A DNA stretch of 64,000 nt from Fragilariopsis cylindrus CCMP1102 (lineage: Eukaryota > Bacillariophyta > Bacillariophyceae > Bacillariales > Bacillariaceae). The notes beneath the pieces were generated by a model. The model did not search any database. It was not told the DNA's origin and saw only the letters and a list, made by a program, of their open reading frames with translations. The translations under genes were made by a program, and so were the position numbers. Numbering within the stretch: position 1 is the first letter of the stretch; every line of letters begins with the position of its first letter. The DNA lies in assembly GCA_900095095.1 (NCBI GenBank), contig FMBT01000292.1:806001-870000 (forward strand), given 5' to 3'. Shown here piece by piece: positions 53,037 through 63,927 of the stretch.

Positions 53037-54227
53037 TCATTCTTTTGTTATATCCTCGAGTGCGATAATTTCCTTTGTAGATACTCGTGGAGATGTTACA
53101 ACAGTTTCATCGACAATTTTATTCTCGAAACATGAACCAATCGTGTCTTTAGATTTGTGTGAATAATTCTGAAGAAGTTCCCTGACAGTTGTACTATTTT
53201 TAGTATGCATCGGCAAACGACGGAACGTGGTCGTTTTCTTGTTCTTGTTATTGTTATTGTTATTGTTACTGTTATTGCCGAGTGACAGTTTTTCAAATGG
53301 AGAATAATCAAATGACGTATGTTGTAGTTGACTGCGTTTGAGATCGTTGCTAGAAGGTGGAGGATCCCTGCTCTCGCCAATTCCAGGTTGAGACTTTGTT
53401 AATTCGCATCCATTTCTATTGTTATCAAATCCTATGTCTTTACTTCTAACACCACTTAGTGGTTCGCTGGGATTTTTTCTTTCCCTGGAATTTATAGCAT
53501 CGTCGTCACATACGTTATCATCCTCGGAGTTATCCGAGTGAACCAGTTTGACCTGTTGATCATCATCATCATCATCATCATCATCGTCGTCGTCGTCGTC
53601 ATCATATGCTGATTCATTAGTATTATTCATTGGAACTAAAAATACACGACCACTGGTAAAAGATTCGTATACGTTTTCCGTTATTCGTTCTAATTCTACT
53701 TTATTTTCTTTTACTGCATCCGTATCGCTCTTTATTTCATTGGAAACATTTGCTGCCATAGGATTTTTTAAACGTATCCGTGGTATAGTCGCTGTCTCTT
53801 TGCTTGGATTTTCCTTCGGAGCTGAAATCTTTCGTTTCGGTTTTGTTGGTTCCAGATTTTGTATAGTCCAGGTTTTAGGCTTAGACTTCACGCTACCACA
53901 TCCCATAGAGAAAGTAGAGTCGCCCTTCGCACCAGCCCCAGAACAAGTAGTAGAGGATGCCAAAGTTGGTCCGAAAGAACTTTGACAACTACCCATGAAT
54001 GATTCGGTATTTTGTACTATGGGTTCTGTTGTGACATCTATAACTTCTTTAAGACTATCTTTCCAGTTCTCATAATGCTCGTTCCCAAACTCTGTGACCA
54101 ATCTGAATTGTTTAGTAAAGAACGGCTCTTCTCTCCCTGTTAACTCAAATGTCGACTTCGTGACAAATCCAAATCCATCGTCGCTTGAATAGCGATCGTC
54201 GTCGGCAAATTTGACTGTACCCACCAT
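53037..54227 (-). CDS. Protein of unknown function with poly-Asp tract
   Basis: A 396-residue single-exon protein, ATG at 54227. The N-terminal 60 residues look ordered (DGFGFVTKSTFELTGREEPF then FTKQFRLVTEFGNEHYENW). The rest is mostly disordered: a Ser/Thr-rich region, a basic stretch PTKPKRKISAPK, a poly-Asp run at about 213-228 from ATC/GTC repeats, and an Asn run at about 320-330. A short motif RRLPMHTKNSTTVRELLQNY near 340-360 may be a folded or binding element. No domain was recognised. It is convergent with the previous gene (242 bp apart) and divergent from the C2 gene. Confidence 0.6.
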   Translation of the reverse strand: MVGTVKFADDDRYSSDDGFGFVTKSTFELTGREEPFFTKQFRLVTEFGNEHYENWKDSLKEVIDVTTEPIVQNTESFMGSCQSSFGPTLASSTTCSGAGAKGDSTFSMGCGSVKSKPKTWTIQNLEPTKPKRKISAPKENPSKETATIPRIRLKNPMAANVSNEIKSDTDAVKENKVELERITENVYESFTSGRVFLVPMNNTNESAYDDDDDDDDDDDDDDDQQVKLVHSDNSEDDNVCDDDAINSRERKNPSEPLSGVRSKDIGFDNNRNGCELTKSQPGIGESRDPPPSSNDLKRSQLQHTSFDYSPFEKLSLGNNSNNNNNNNKNKKTTTFRRLPMHTKNSTTVRELLQNYSHKSKDTIGSCFENKIVDETVVTSPRVSTKEIIALEDITKE

Positions 54228-54750
54228 CGTGGCTAATTGATCTGATTGAAAGTGCTTGTGAATCTCACTGAAGGAGAAAAGGAAAAAGGTTACTAATTTG
54301 ATTCTATTCGATTCGATTCATTCATTCTAGCTAGCTACTAGTACCAGTAGCATTCGATCTTCTAATTTGATGAAATAAAATAAGAGAATAATTTTTGTGA
54401 TCCACGACATCTTTTTCGCGATGATAAGTTATGGTCGCGCGCACGTCCAGAGATTCATTTTTCGTTAATTAATTATAAAAACAGCGAGCTCGAGACATAC
54501 TTTTCGTCGGTAAGCTAATTGAAAATAATTGATTCGACTCGTTCGACTACTGTTAAACGTTGGCGACGATCCAATTGCTTCTTCGATTATTAATTTTAAT
54601 CGTGCTTTTTGTTACAGTACTTCGTTTTGTTAGATCGATTGATTCGATTGATTGAATTCAACATGTCTCGAAGCACCATTCTCGTTATAACCCAGCACTA
54701 CTACTCAATACTATCATTGTTATCGTTATCGTTATCGCCATTACATTATC
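54228..54750. other. Intergenic between divergent genes
   Basis: About 520 bp, no gene seen. It contains several ATTCGATT-type near-repeats (about 54300-54320 and 54635-54660). Confidence 0.5.
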
Positions 54751-55362
54751 ATGGCTCCATCACCACCACCCAAGTTCACCAAGAAGAATGGTGTGAATAT
54801 GTTAAATCCAGACTATCTTGCATGGAAAAGGCAACACGGCAATCAGACATCAACAGGCATTCAATCCAAACCATGGGAACCCCCCATTGATAGAATGACT
54901 GTCCAAATACAAGTTATACAAGGGCAGGACTTAGTGGCGAAAGATCGAAACTTGTTCGGTAAACGAACATCGTCCGATCCATATGTTTTGGTTTCCTTTG
55001 CTTCTTCTCCACCCAGTTCTACATCAGGTCAGGTTAGGAGAGAACAAAAAACCAAACTCGGTCAGACCGTGACAGTGAAAAAGAATTTATCTCCCACATG
55101 GAACTTTTCCGTGAATGCTTCTATTCCATATAATAAAAAGAGTCATAGTAATAGTTTAGTGTTTCAAATTTTTGACGAAGATAAATTAAGCGCTGATGAT
55201 AGTATGGGGGTTGTGTCTCTTCCACTTGAATTTAAAGATTCCGCGGGACCTGCTGCTTGGTATAACATTCCAAAGAATTCAGGGAAGAACGCATCGGGTA
55301 AAATTCAAATTCAGATTCAAACATCATTACATCGCGTGCAGGGTCTTACACCATATTGTTGA
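54751..55362 (+). CDS. C2-domain protein
   Basis: A 203-residue single-exon protein, ATG at 54751. A C2 domain covers about 50-185: TVQIQVIQGQDLVAKDRNLF, SSDPYVLVSF, TKLGQTVTVKKNLSPTWNFS, FQIFDEDKLSADDSMGVVSL. Asp residues sit at the usual calcium-binding loop positions (KDRN..., SSDPY, FDEDKLSADD), so calcium-dependent membrane or lipid binding is likely. The N-terminal 48 residues (PSPPPKFTKKNG ...) contain no signal peptide, so it is probably cytosolic. There is no second domain, so it resembles small single-C2 proteins that recruit partners to membranes. Confidence 0.85.
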   Translation: MAPSPPPKFTKKNGVNMLNPDYLAWKRQHGNQTSTGIQSKPWEPPIDRMTVQIQVIQGQDLVAKDRNLFGKRTSSDPYVLVSFASSPPSSTSGQVRREQKTKLGQTVTVKKNLSPTWNFSVNASIPYNKKSHSNSLVFQIFDEDKLSADDSMGVVSLPLEFKDSAGPAAWYNIPKNSGKNASGKIQIQIQTSLHRVQGLTPYC

Positions 55363-55820
55363 GTACTTCAAGTACTCAGAGCTACTGTACAGTAGTTAGA
55401 TGTGATAATCAATGAACGGAAATTTAATATTTTTTTATTTTAATATTATTAATTCCATGTATTACGTATTAAATACTATATACAGTTTTTATTCAAGAAA
55501 TTAACTTTGTTTCTCTGTAGAATACAAGAACAGAATTTCTCGTTGCCTTCTACCGCATCAGAGAATGAAGAAAGAAAACACTATTCTTCGGCGTATATTT
55601 CTTTATTTTGTTTGGTCTCTCGTTCGAAATTACTATCTTATATGAGCAATTTCAGTAAGTTTGGTGGTCCAATTCCAAACAAAAAGTTATTATCATGATG
55701 TTTTGTTTAAATAATAATCCGTTCCACTAGATCCGGACTATTTTTTTCAGTCTGATCAAGCAGTTTCATATGCCGTAACGTCGTTATGACCAAAGAAAAT
55801 TTCTTCATCGATATCCGACC
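55363..55820. other. Intergenic between convergent genes
   Basis: No gene seen on either strand. A CTACTGTACAGTAG palindrome lies at about 55383-55396. Confidence 0.6.
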
Positions 55821-58380
55821 TTACAACTTTGAGGAGCTATCATCTCTTCCAAGTCCAGAAAGTTTTGACTTCCCGTCACCATCATTGGATAAGACCCCAC
55901 GCTTGCCTCTAGCTCCTCCATCATTATTAATAACTGCTCGTTTTGGTTTTACACCCTTTTTTATCAAGTCCCTTACTTCGTCACCTAGGAGAAAAAAAAA
56001 ATGGAATCAGCACAATAAGAAAACGTAAGTGAACTAATTAACAATTCATTTCAACTTTCCAAACGCAATTATACCCGACGGCTAAAGCACTAGTAGAAAA
56101 CGACAACACATACCTGTCAGCGTCTCGTATTCTAGCATAGTTTTAGCTAGCAAATGATGCTGTTTTGAGTACTTAGTCAAAATCTCTCTGGCCCTTTTGA
56201 ACGATGAGTCCGTCAATTTTTTAACTTCCGAATCAATCTTATTACGTGTTTCCTCTGACGCATGTTCTTGCCCAGTTGTCCCACCATATCTTACCAAACC
56301 AATTTCATCGCTAAATCCGTACTTTGTAACCATATTCCGAGCGATGTTAGTCGCGCTGGCGATGTCACTGGATGCCCCAGATGTAGTATTTTCTTTACCA
56401 AGTATGAGTTCCTCAGCGACTCTTCCACCCATAGCTACATCCATCATCGCTTTCATTTGCTTTATAGATTGTGACGTTTGGTCTCCTTCTGGCAGCATAG
56501 TGACCATTCCCAATGATGAGCCACGAGGCATAATGGTTGCCTTATGGACTATTTCAAAGATAAAAACAGGGAAGACAAATTTCAAAAAATTGTATGAGGA
56601 GGAGGTCAAAGGTGTTTTTGTTGTAAATCATGAGTAAATTTGAAAACTTACTTGGCATGGCTCCATCTGTCATAACTGCGACGAGGGCGTGCCCTGCCTC
56701 ATGATATGCTGTACACCGGGCAGTTTCCGCGGTGATCACTGCTGTCTTCCGTTCAGCACCCATCAAAATTTTGTCTTTTGCATATTCTAATACTGACATG
56801 GTAATACTAGCTAGGCCATCTACTGAAGCCTTGAGTGCTGCTTGATTCATAAGGTTGGACAAGTCAGCACCGCTGAATCCTGTAGTTCCTCTCGCTATGA
56901 CATTCAAATCGACATTAGGATCCAGCTTTGTTTTCTTAGCATACATTTCTAAAATTTCCTTACGGCCACCTACATCGGGAAGGGAAACTGTAATATGTTT
57001 ATCAAAACGTCCAGGTCGCAGAAGTGCATCATCAAGTGATTCGATAAAATTTGTCGCCCCAATCACAATGACCCCGTTGTTCTCTTCGAATCCATCCATT
57101 TGTACTAAAAGCTCGTTTAGTGTCATCTTTAGAGCAGACTGGTCCTTTAATTTTCTCGATCCACCTATCGCATCAATTTCATCGATGAATATTATACAAG
57201 GAGATTTTTTCTTGGCGGCCTCAAATAGTTCTCTTACACGCTTTGCTCCCAATCCAACATAAACCTCTTCGAATTGACTACCACTACTGAAAAAGAAGGG
57301 AACATCAGCTTCTCCAGCAATTGCTTTCGCAAGAAGAGTCTTACCGGTTCCAGGTTGTCCCGTTAATAATAGTCCTCGAGGGAGTTTCCCTCCCAATCGC
57401 GTAAACTTAGATGGATTCTTCAAATACATGACAATTTCTTGTAATTCAGCCAACGCTTCATCCACCCCCCTCACATCATCAAAGCGCACACCAGTATCAT
57501 CTTGAGCCTCTTGTATATGTTTGCTTCCCGAGTTCATTCCCATACCACGTCCAACACCTTTTTCATCCATTAATGCTGAGATGGCACTGACTACCACAAA
57601 TGCAATCAATACTCGTGCAGTTAATGAAATAATTGCGGATCGTGTCGATGTCGGATTGTGCATTTGCACATGGATTGGATTCTTGGGATCCAATCCCCGG
57701 CCCGATCCACCTGCTCCTAGTCCACCCATTAGTCCTGAAAACTTCGAAGATTGTCCAATACCTGCTGCCAAACCTACACCAGCACCATTTCGCATAATAA
57801 GATTCATCATACCCGTTACTTGTTCTTGTTTGGTTAATTGACGCGATTCATTGACATATGCCGTCACATTATCGTCGACTACGATCGGATCTCGTTCTTG
57901 TAACCGCGAAATGAAATCGTCCATGTTGAATTGGTTGTACTTTCCTGTCTGTATAAGTGCTTGGAGATACAATGCAGCGATGCGTGAATCGAGAGCAAAA
58001 TTTCGGAACGTTTTGTTACTAACTCGATCCACGACGGCCTGGGAATGGTTGTTGTGAAATAGTTGATTCAAAAATTCGAATTGTGCATTAGCATCGGCCG
58101 GTCTAGAATTTGCGGCCGCCTCTAGGTTCTTCAACTGGAGTGTTTCCATCTTGTTGTTGAGAACAGTAGTCATATTAAAAAAAGAACGACGATACTGCTG
58201 ATTAGTCTGTTCGAAGGAAGGACCATTGTTAGTAAAATTATTGATATTACTCGTAATTAACGGGGAGTTCCTGCTGGTTGTCTTAAGATGGTGAGGAGCT
58301 CGTGTAAAAGAAAAGTTAATTGTCGACGACAGCCGCTTTTGATGTAGATCACGCAACTTGGGATAATCCTGTGAATTCAT
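55821..58380 (-). CDS. YME1: YME1/FtsH-type mitochondrial AAA metalloprotease
   Basis: Exons 56652-58380, 56114-56548 and 55821-55984 join in phase 1 to 775 residues. The N-terminus (about 1-85) is basic and Ser/Asn-rich, fitting a mitochondrial presequence. One transmembrane segment lies at about 245-265 (IISLTARVLIAFVVVSAI). The AAA module has Walker A LLTGQPGTGKTLLAKAIAGE (about 340), Walker B CIIFIDEIDAIGG, and the second-region-of-homology RPGRFDKHI. The zinc protease has YHEAGHALVAV (about 556-566), then MPRGSSLGMVTMLPEGDQ, and GGRVAEELILG with the downstream acidic ligand region. One transmembrane helix and AMPIHKATIMPRG favour the i-AAA (YME1) type, which degrades inner-membrane and intermembrane-space proteins. 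The last exon encodes DEVRDLIKKG and a charged tail. Confidence 0.92.
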
Positions 58381-60060
58381 TTTTTTATATATATGTTTGT
58401 GAATGAAGTGCCAGGTAAATTATATTCAATTGAATTGAATGAAGTGAATTGGATTCAAAAAAGAAAGTCGTTAAAATATTTAATCAATCAATGATTAGGG
58501 GAGAGAGAAAGGAAAAAAAAAAAACATGCATGAGACAACAAACAGACACATAATACAGTATGTTCAAAATTCAATATTCAAATGCCGCTCCTCGGAACAA
58601 ATAAATTGAACTTTTCTAACGTACGTGATAGCGAATATTTCCGGTATGTAATTGATATTGACTCATCGTAACGTAGATTCAAAATTGTGTTCGAAACAGG
58701 AAGATGGGGGATTCCAAAATTATGTTGAACTATTCTTGAATATGAAAAAGAGAAAAGTTTGCGTAGCCGAAGAAGACTATTGCTTGGACAGATCGATCTC
58801 GATTTCGGGTTCTTTTGCTTGGTGCCTCAAAGGAAAAGGCGTATAGCAAGTTAGCAAGTTATAGGATGTGAAGACGGAGGTGATCAGCACAACATGTAGC
58901 GATGGGTCACTCAGACTTCTCAATGATGTATTTATTCGTTTAATCTCGCTTTCGTTGTTGTCAGTAATTATGTTGTCTTAATATATACGTATATATCGGT
59001 TGAATGAGTGAGTCGTCGTTTCGTCGTTTGCGTAGTTTGTCATCATTCTTTCCACATCGCCGTATTCGAGGGTAATTTAGGGTTTATTTAGGGGTATATT
59101 TCGGGGGAAGTGCTCAGAATGAACGAATCAATGAATCTTTAAATCAGCAGATCAGCATTATCATACTGTATCTTCTGTGAGAACTCTGGGAGGTTGTTGC
59201 TCCCAAAACCATCCCAAACAAATCTTTTGATTTGATAGCCAAAATAGTTGCTTGAGGCGTAGGCTAGGCGTTGGGCGGGGGCCGGGTGCCCATCTCTGGC
59301 TTTGGATCATTCCTTGTGGAGGAGAAAGGAGAAAGAAAAAGAATAGTTGTTGATCAGTTGTGATGTTGTTTGGGAACAAATAGAGGCTAGCCACAAAAAC
59401 ATCATGTTTGTTGCATGTTGCTTGTGTATACGATCTAGATATCTGTGGTACACTAGCGCGAGATCCGTGGTGTTCTGTAAATGCCTCCAAACCAAATGGT
59501 ATGTGGTTGGTGGGCACTTTTCTGACTTGCTCGTTGACACAGTATCAATGCGCTTGCTTTGTTGGTTTGTTGGAGGTACTTTTGTGATGGAAAACTTGGT
59601 TATGCTCTGCAGGATGAAATCTTTATGGTTTGTGTTGGTGTTCCTATTGATGTGGAAGTAGATTCATGAGAAAGTATGATATAAAATGCAGTGTTTTACT
59701 AGTTGATTAATCATTGAATAAGATTATCAGTTGTATGTAATTTCTAGAGTTTAAATATGTTATAGAGGACTTGTTAATTGTTTGGTTTTTCAGAGCCCTT
59801 TTTAGAATTGTACTGGGGGGATAGTTTTGCTGCTGTCACTTTGGATGAAAAGTGATACTGATAAGCTCCATAGTAGCATCATCCCCTCCTCTAAAGGTGT
59901 TGATTCAGTTCTAGCTAGATTAGATGCGAACATAATTACTTGAAGTAGTCGAGGCAAAAAAGCATCTCAATCAAAACAAACATCGTTTTATTCTTATATA
60001 CTACGTGGTTACTCGTATTAGCTACAATCCGGAAATGAGCTGATCATCCGTCGTAACAAT
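58381..60060. other. 1.7-kb gap, one coding-like stretch
   Basis: No intact gene. Minus-strand positions 59307-59660 are open for over 110 codons with protein-like composition (CPPTTYHLVWRHLQNTTDLA then LVYHRYLDRI) but no homologue is recognised and no good start is seen. An A run lies at 58515-58525. Confidence 0.45.
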
Positions 60061-62277
60061 CTAAACTGATGCAATGTTACCATATTTATTATCATCTTCT
60101 TCGTCGTCTCTTCCATCTGCATCTCGCTGATTTTCAGTGCCTTCTTCCATGTCATCATTGTGGTCATTCTCTGTCGTCTTCTCAGAAGATGAGCTCGAGT
60201 CACGACGATTTTCGTGATATCCTTCTATGCCATCATTCTGGTCATTCTCTGTCGTCTTTACAGAAGATGGGCTTGAGTCACTAGGATTTTCGTTATCTTC
60301 TTCCATGCCGTCATTCTGGTCATTCTCTGTCGTCCTTGCAGAAGATGAGCTCGAGCCACTACTATCGTCAACATTTCCTTCCGGTAGTGTGCTGCCTGGA
60401 AGTAGACTCCATGAAAAATCGATTCCGTTCAATCGTCTAATTCTTCGTTTCATCTCTTCCCGATCCATACGAGAATGTGCTGTGCTTCCGGTTCTCTTGA
60501 ATCTTTTATAATTTGATCGTTGGGTTGATACCCATCGACCAAGGGCCCTATTCGTTCTGTTCTTTGTGGGGACGTTGCCTGATAATGTAGTGACAGTTGT
60601 TATTTTTTTGGAATATGAAAAGAATGACAAGGAGTGAGCAACAGTAGAGTAGTCAATATTGTTTTACTTCGTCATTACAGATAATGTGAAACATGTTAGA
60701 CAACATTCAAATTACAATGCAATAATTGATCGGTCTTACAATTCCCCGCCTTCTGCCAATATTCTTGCAGTTCACGAAATTTTTCTTCCCAGGCTGCCTG
60801 GCCTTTTCGCTTGGCCCAGACAAACCCCACATCCTCTAAGAGCTGAGCCTTATCGTCAGTCATGCTGGAGGGCTTACCACTATCCTTCGCCTTCTTCTCC
60901 ATTCTTTGTTTGTTAACCCAAATACCTAAAGGACGATTCTTCCTGTGTTTCTGAGGAACATTAGCTATTTGATGAAACATTATTCAAGGTAATTGTTAGG
61001 AAAGTATCGGAAGGGCAAATTGGGATCTCGGACAGAACTTAAAAGAAAATATAGAAACGTTTGAACTTACTATGCCCATTTTCATCCCTGAAATTCACCA
61101 GGTCGTGTAGGCGACGGAACCAGGTGAGAAGGGCTTCCTGTTTGCGTGATGTGCGTGCCTGTTGCATCATTTGTTGACGAGCTGGACTCAATGTCGAAAT
61201 ATCAAGATCCTGTGGTGGCCTATAATGGTCAGCAGATGTATCATTCCTCGAGTCAACGCGAGTCTTCTTCGAAATGCGTGTCTTGGCTCGTGTATGATTG
61301 GTACCTTTTGGTGGTTCTTCGGTTTCTGCCTTCGGCTCACAAGACTTCTGGATCTGATTAGCTTGACGCTGCGAATGACGACGCCCTTGCTGTGGAAGTG
61401 ACGCAACGGGTGGAGCTTTCAACTTGCTTGTTCTAGTCTCTGCTATATCCTTTCCTCGGGAAGATCTACCCGAACGCTGCTGCGGAAGCGACGCAGCAGG
61501 TGGGGGTTTTAATTCTGCCACTGTTTTTCCCTGCCGTCCCTGGATTAATTTATTCGAGGCTGAATCGAAACTCGCTGAGGGAGAGGTCGAGGTAGACGAG
61601 GTAGACATCGAATCCGACGTACATCTATTGCGATTGTTTGCAGCTTGGATGGGATATGTATGTTTATTGGGTACCCGAGAAAAGGAACTATCATTTCGAA
61701 AGTGAACTGAATCGCGAGCGGCGGGCTTACGATCCAAACTTTCATTGTGAATCTGGGAAGTACAACAACCATGAGAATATAAACTATACAAAAAGGGACG
61801 TTCGTAGTAGTTTATCTCACTCACCGCACCTTCGCCCTTGCCATTGTCGTGATGAGGCGTATATTGATTATTTGCGAATATATTGTCTTCGAGGTCGAGC
61901 GAAAACGGATTATGATTACTCTCATTGTCTTGGCCTAAAAAATCAGTCATCGGATCTGGCAACAATGAGCCTGAATGATATAAAGGGTCGTTTTCACGGT
62001 GTCCGACGTTCCTAGTTGCTATACCATCTCTCGCAATTAATGCGTTATGTAGTTCCGGGTCGTTATAGGCTAAAGTACGAGTGACAAAAGAATTATTGTT
62101 ATTGTTATTATCATTTAGACCTGCACTTTCGGATAAAACGGAGCTACCCATCCTGCCATGGGATAAAGTATCTGGAAGAGAAACAGGATCGAGGTGGGTC
62201 TCTCTATCTTCATCTTCTGAGTGATCTGCTGAAGATGATATTTTTATTGAGTCGGTGCCGCCAAGAGGAGTACTCAT
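60061..62277 (-). CDS. Helicase-associated (HA) domain protein without a helicase
   Basis: Exons 61071-62277, 60740-60964 and 60061-60578 join in phase 1 to 649 residues, from ATG at 62277 (MSTPLGGTDSIK). The frame stays open upstream to about 62661 but without a better ATG. Residues 1-370 are disordered, Ser/Asn-rich, with basic Arg/Gln patches (about 290-370) and two near-copies of KPPP(A)ASLPQQ(R/G). Three helicase-associated modules follow: WFRRLHDLVNFRDENG-H, then NVPQKHRKNRPLGIWVNKQR ... WEEKFRELQEYWQKAGN, then NVPTKNRTNRALGRWVSTQR. This PF03457-type domain is a nucleic-acid-binding module found alone in many diatom proteins. The C-terminus has three tandem acidic repeats (TTENDQNDG type). 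DNA or RNA binding is inferred. Confidence 0.82.
60115..60345 (-). repeat. Three tandem repeats in the C-terminus of the HA-domain protein
   Basis: Blocks encoding SS(A/V/E)(R/K)TTEND(Q/H)ND(G/D) then (M/I)E..(N/T)EN recur three times with a spacing of about 72-75 bp. The repeats are alike at both DNA and protein level, so they arose recently and stay in frame. Confidence 0.85.
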
Positions 62278-63434
62278 ATTTTGATATTGACTGCAGTTGA
62301 ATATCGGGAGCGTTAATATTATGGTACTGTGCGTCTCTTTATCGTGAAGATCAAAAATAAGAGTAAGCCTTTCTATTAATCGAAATCGCACTCGCTTCGA
62401 GATTATAAGACGTCGGTTAGCTTCTTCAGAGCAAAGTGAAAATTTGACTGGATCAAATACAACCTTTATCATGTGAGAACTCACAGAACGGAAAACATAT
62501 CGTGTGGAGTAGCAGTGCCCCAGCATTGGAATTTTCCAACCATAATCAACGTATAGTGGTTTACGTTGGTATATTATACTAACGCTCCAAATTTTCCGTT
62601 TTTTCTCAATTTTTTGCTGGTCGTACTCGCAACACAAAAATATAGAGACGCATGTTTTCACTGTAGAGGTTCATAACACGCCAATTTTTGTTTTCGTTAC
62701 ATAGTATGTGTGTGTTCGAGAAAAACTGATGTGAAGAAAATTTTGTTAGGCGAAAGAATAATCTTGCTTGTGCTTGTACGACGCCTTTTATCTTTCCCTC
62801 GTAAAACTTCAAACTCTTTTTTGAGCAACTCAAAAATGTTTTTCCACAAAAAAGCTTGAAAAATGAGGTCACAGCCAAATGAACCACGTTTGAAAATGAG
62901 GGTCATATTATTATTAAGATGCGTCAAACGTGGATAATTTTTTTTGCCGGAGGCCTGACAGGCCATTTACAGCTAGAAAACAATGAAAGTATCTTAATAG
63001 AAGTACTGTAGCAGAAAGGAATCACGTACTTACCGGTAGGCCCTACTACTGTACTAATAGTACTCAATTGGGTTGGTGGTACAGTATGGTACGACTGAAA
63101 AAAAGGTTGACATCAGAAAAAAGTAGTAAAGTACACTACAAAGTGAAATTCTTGCTTTGATTTCTGCCTAGATTCATTCATTCGCATTCTTGAGGTGATC
63201 GCCCTCGTGCCCTTTGCATGGTCGTCATCACATTGAGCCATCAGATTTTGTTCTTTGATAGAATTATTCTGCAATCTTGTTTTTTCCTACCTTCCTTCGT
63301 TTTGAACTAACACTAGCAACAACGATTAATTTTGCGACATAAAGTCCGGAATGAATTCCTAAAGAAACAAGCTTTAAGAATTTGTCCTTTAAAGATTTGA
63401 GTTGAGAAGAAAAGCAAATCTAAACTGATTCAAG
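62278..63434. other. Intergenic between divergent genes
   Basis: About 1.1 kb. The first 380 bp keep an open minus-strand frame with a few coding-like stretches and could be 5' leader or extended N-terminus. The remainder shows no gene. TACTGTA/TACAGTA words lie at about 63004, 63050 and 63080. Confidence 0.5.
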
Positions 63435-63927
63435 ATGGCTTGGAGGAGTAGTGGAACAACGAATAATGAGATGGTTGATAATCTGAAGCGTAAGTGATAT
63501 ATTCAAAGAAAAGAAAGAACAAGAACCTATTTGATATACTCCTGATTATTGTTCTACTTTCTATTGTTAAGGACTATTACTTACGAAGCTTACCCCACAC
63601 TGGAAGATGGGATGGGAAATCTAGTGTTGATTTGTTTGATATCTATCTATTCATTTCTTATCAAAGAACAATGCTGTTTCTGTATTCATAAAGTATATAA
63701 GCGTTGTAACCTCTCCTTCGACCATACATTTGTCGGACTGAAAAACAGCCACCCTTTTGACATCCTGCTTTGTTTCGTTTGCATTATTTTTCTCATCATA
63801 TAATGCATTATTGCATACCTTCCATTTCTCTTCAATTTTCGTTTCCTTTTTAGGTTTTCATGTGATCTCATCTGACGAAGTTGAAGCTGGATTCCGTAGT
63901 GTTGATCGTAGATTATTCGTTCCGAAG
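63435..63927 (+). CDS. PCMT: Protein-L-isoaspartate O-methyltransferase, 5' part only
   Basis: PIMT repairs isoaspartyl damage in proteins by methylation with S-adenosylmethionine. Exon 1 (63435-63489) encodes MAWRSSGTTNNEMVDNLKR across the junction, and exon 2 (63854-63927) encodes FHVISSDEVEAGFRSVDR then RLFVPK, ending at a GTAAGG donor. These 43 residues match the eukaryotic PIMT N-terminus in order: MAW(K/R)S, a N-L helix, a V-x-x-x-(D/R)-V helix and VDR-x-x-(Y/F)(V/A). The catalytic part lies beyond the right edge of the window. The intron between the two exons is 364 bp, longer than most here. Confidence 0.85.

Noticed and set aside
55786-56028. Plus-strand 80-codon frame near the protease gene end
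   Set aside because: Antisense to the last protease exon (55821-55984), which completes the reading frame with correct phase.
62278-62661. N-terminal extension of the HA-domain protein
   Set aside because: The frame is open, but the farthest start is GTG and the sequence is Cys/Tyr/Ile-rich unlike the rest; the ATG at 62277 opens typical sequence.
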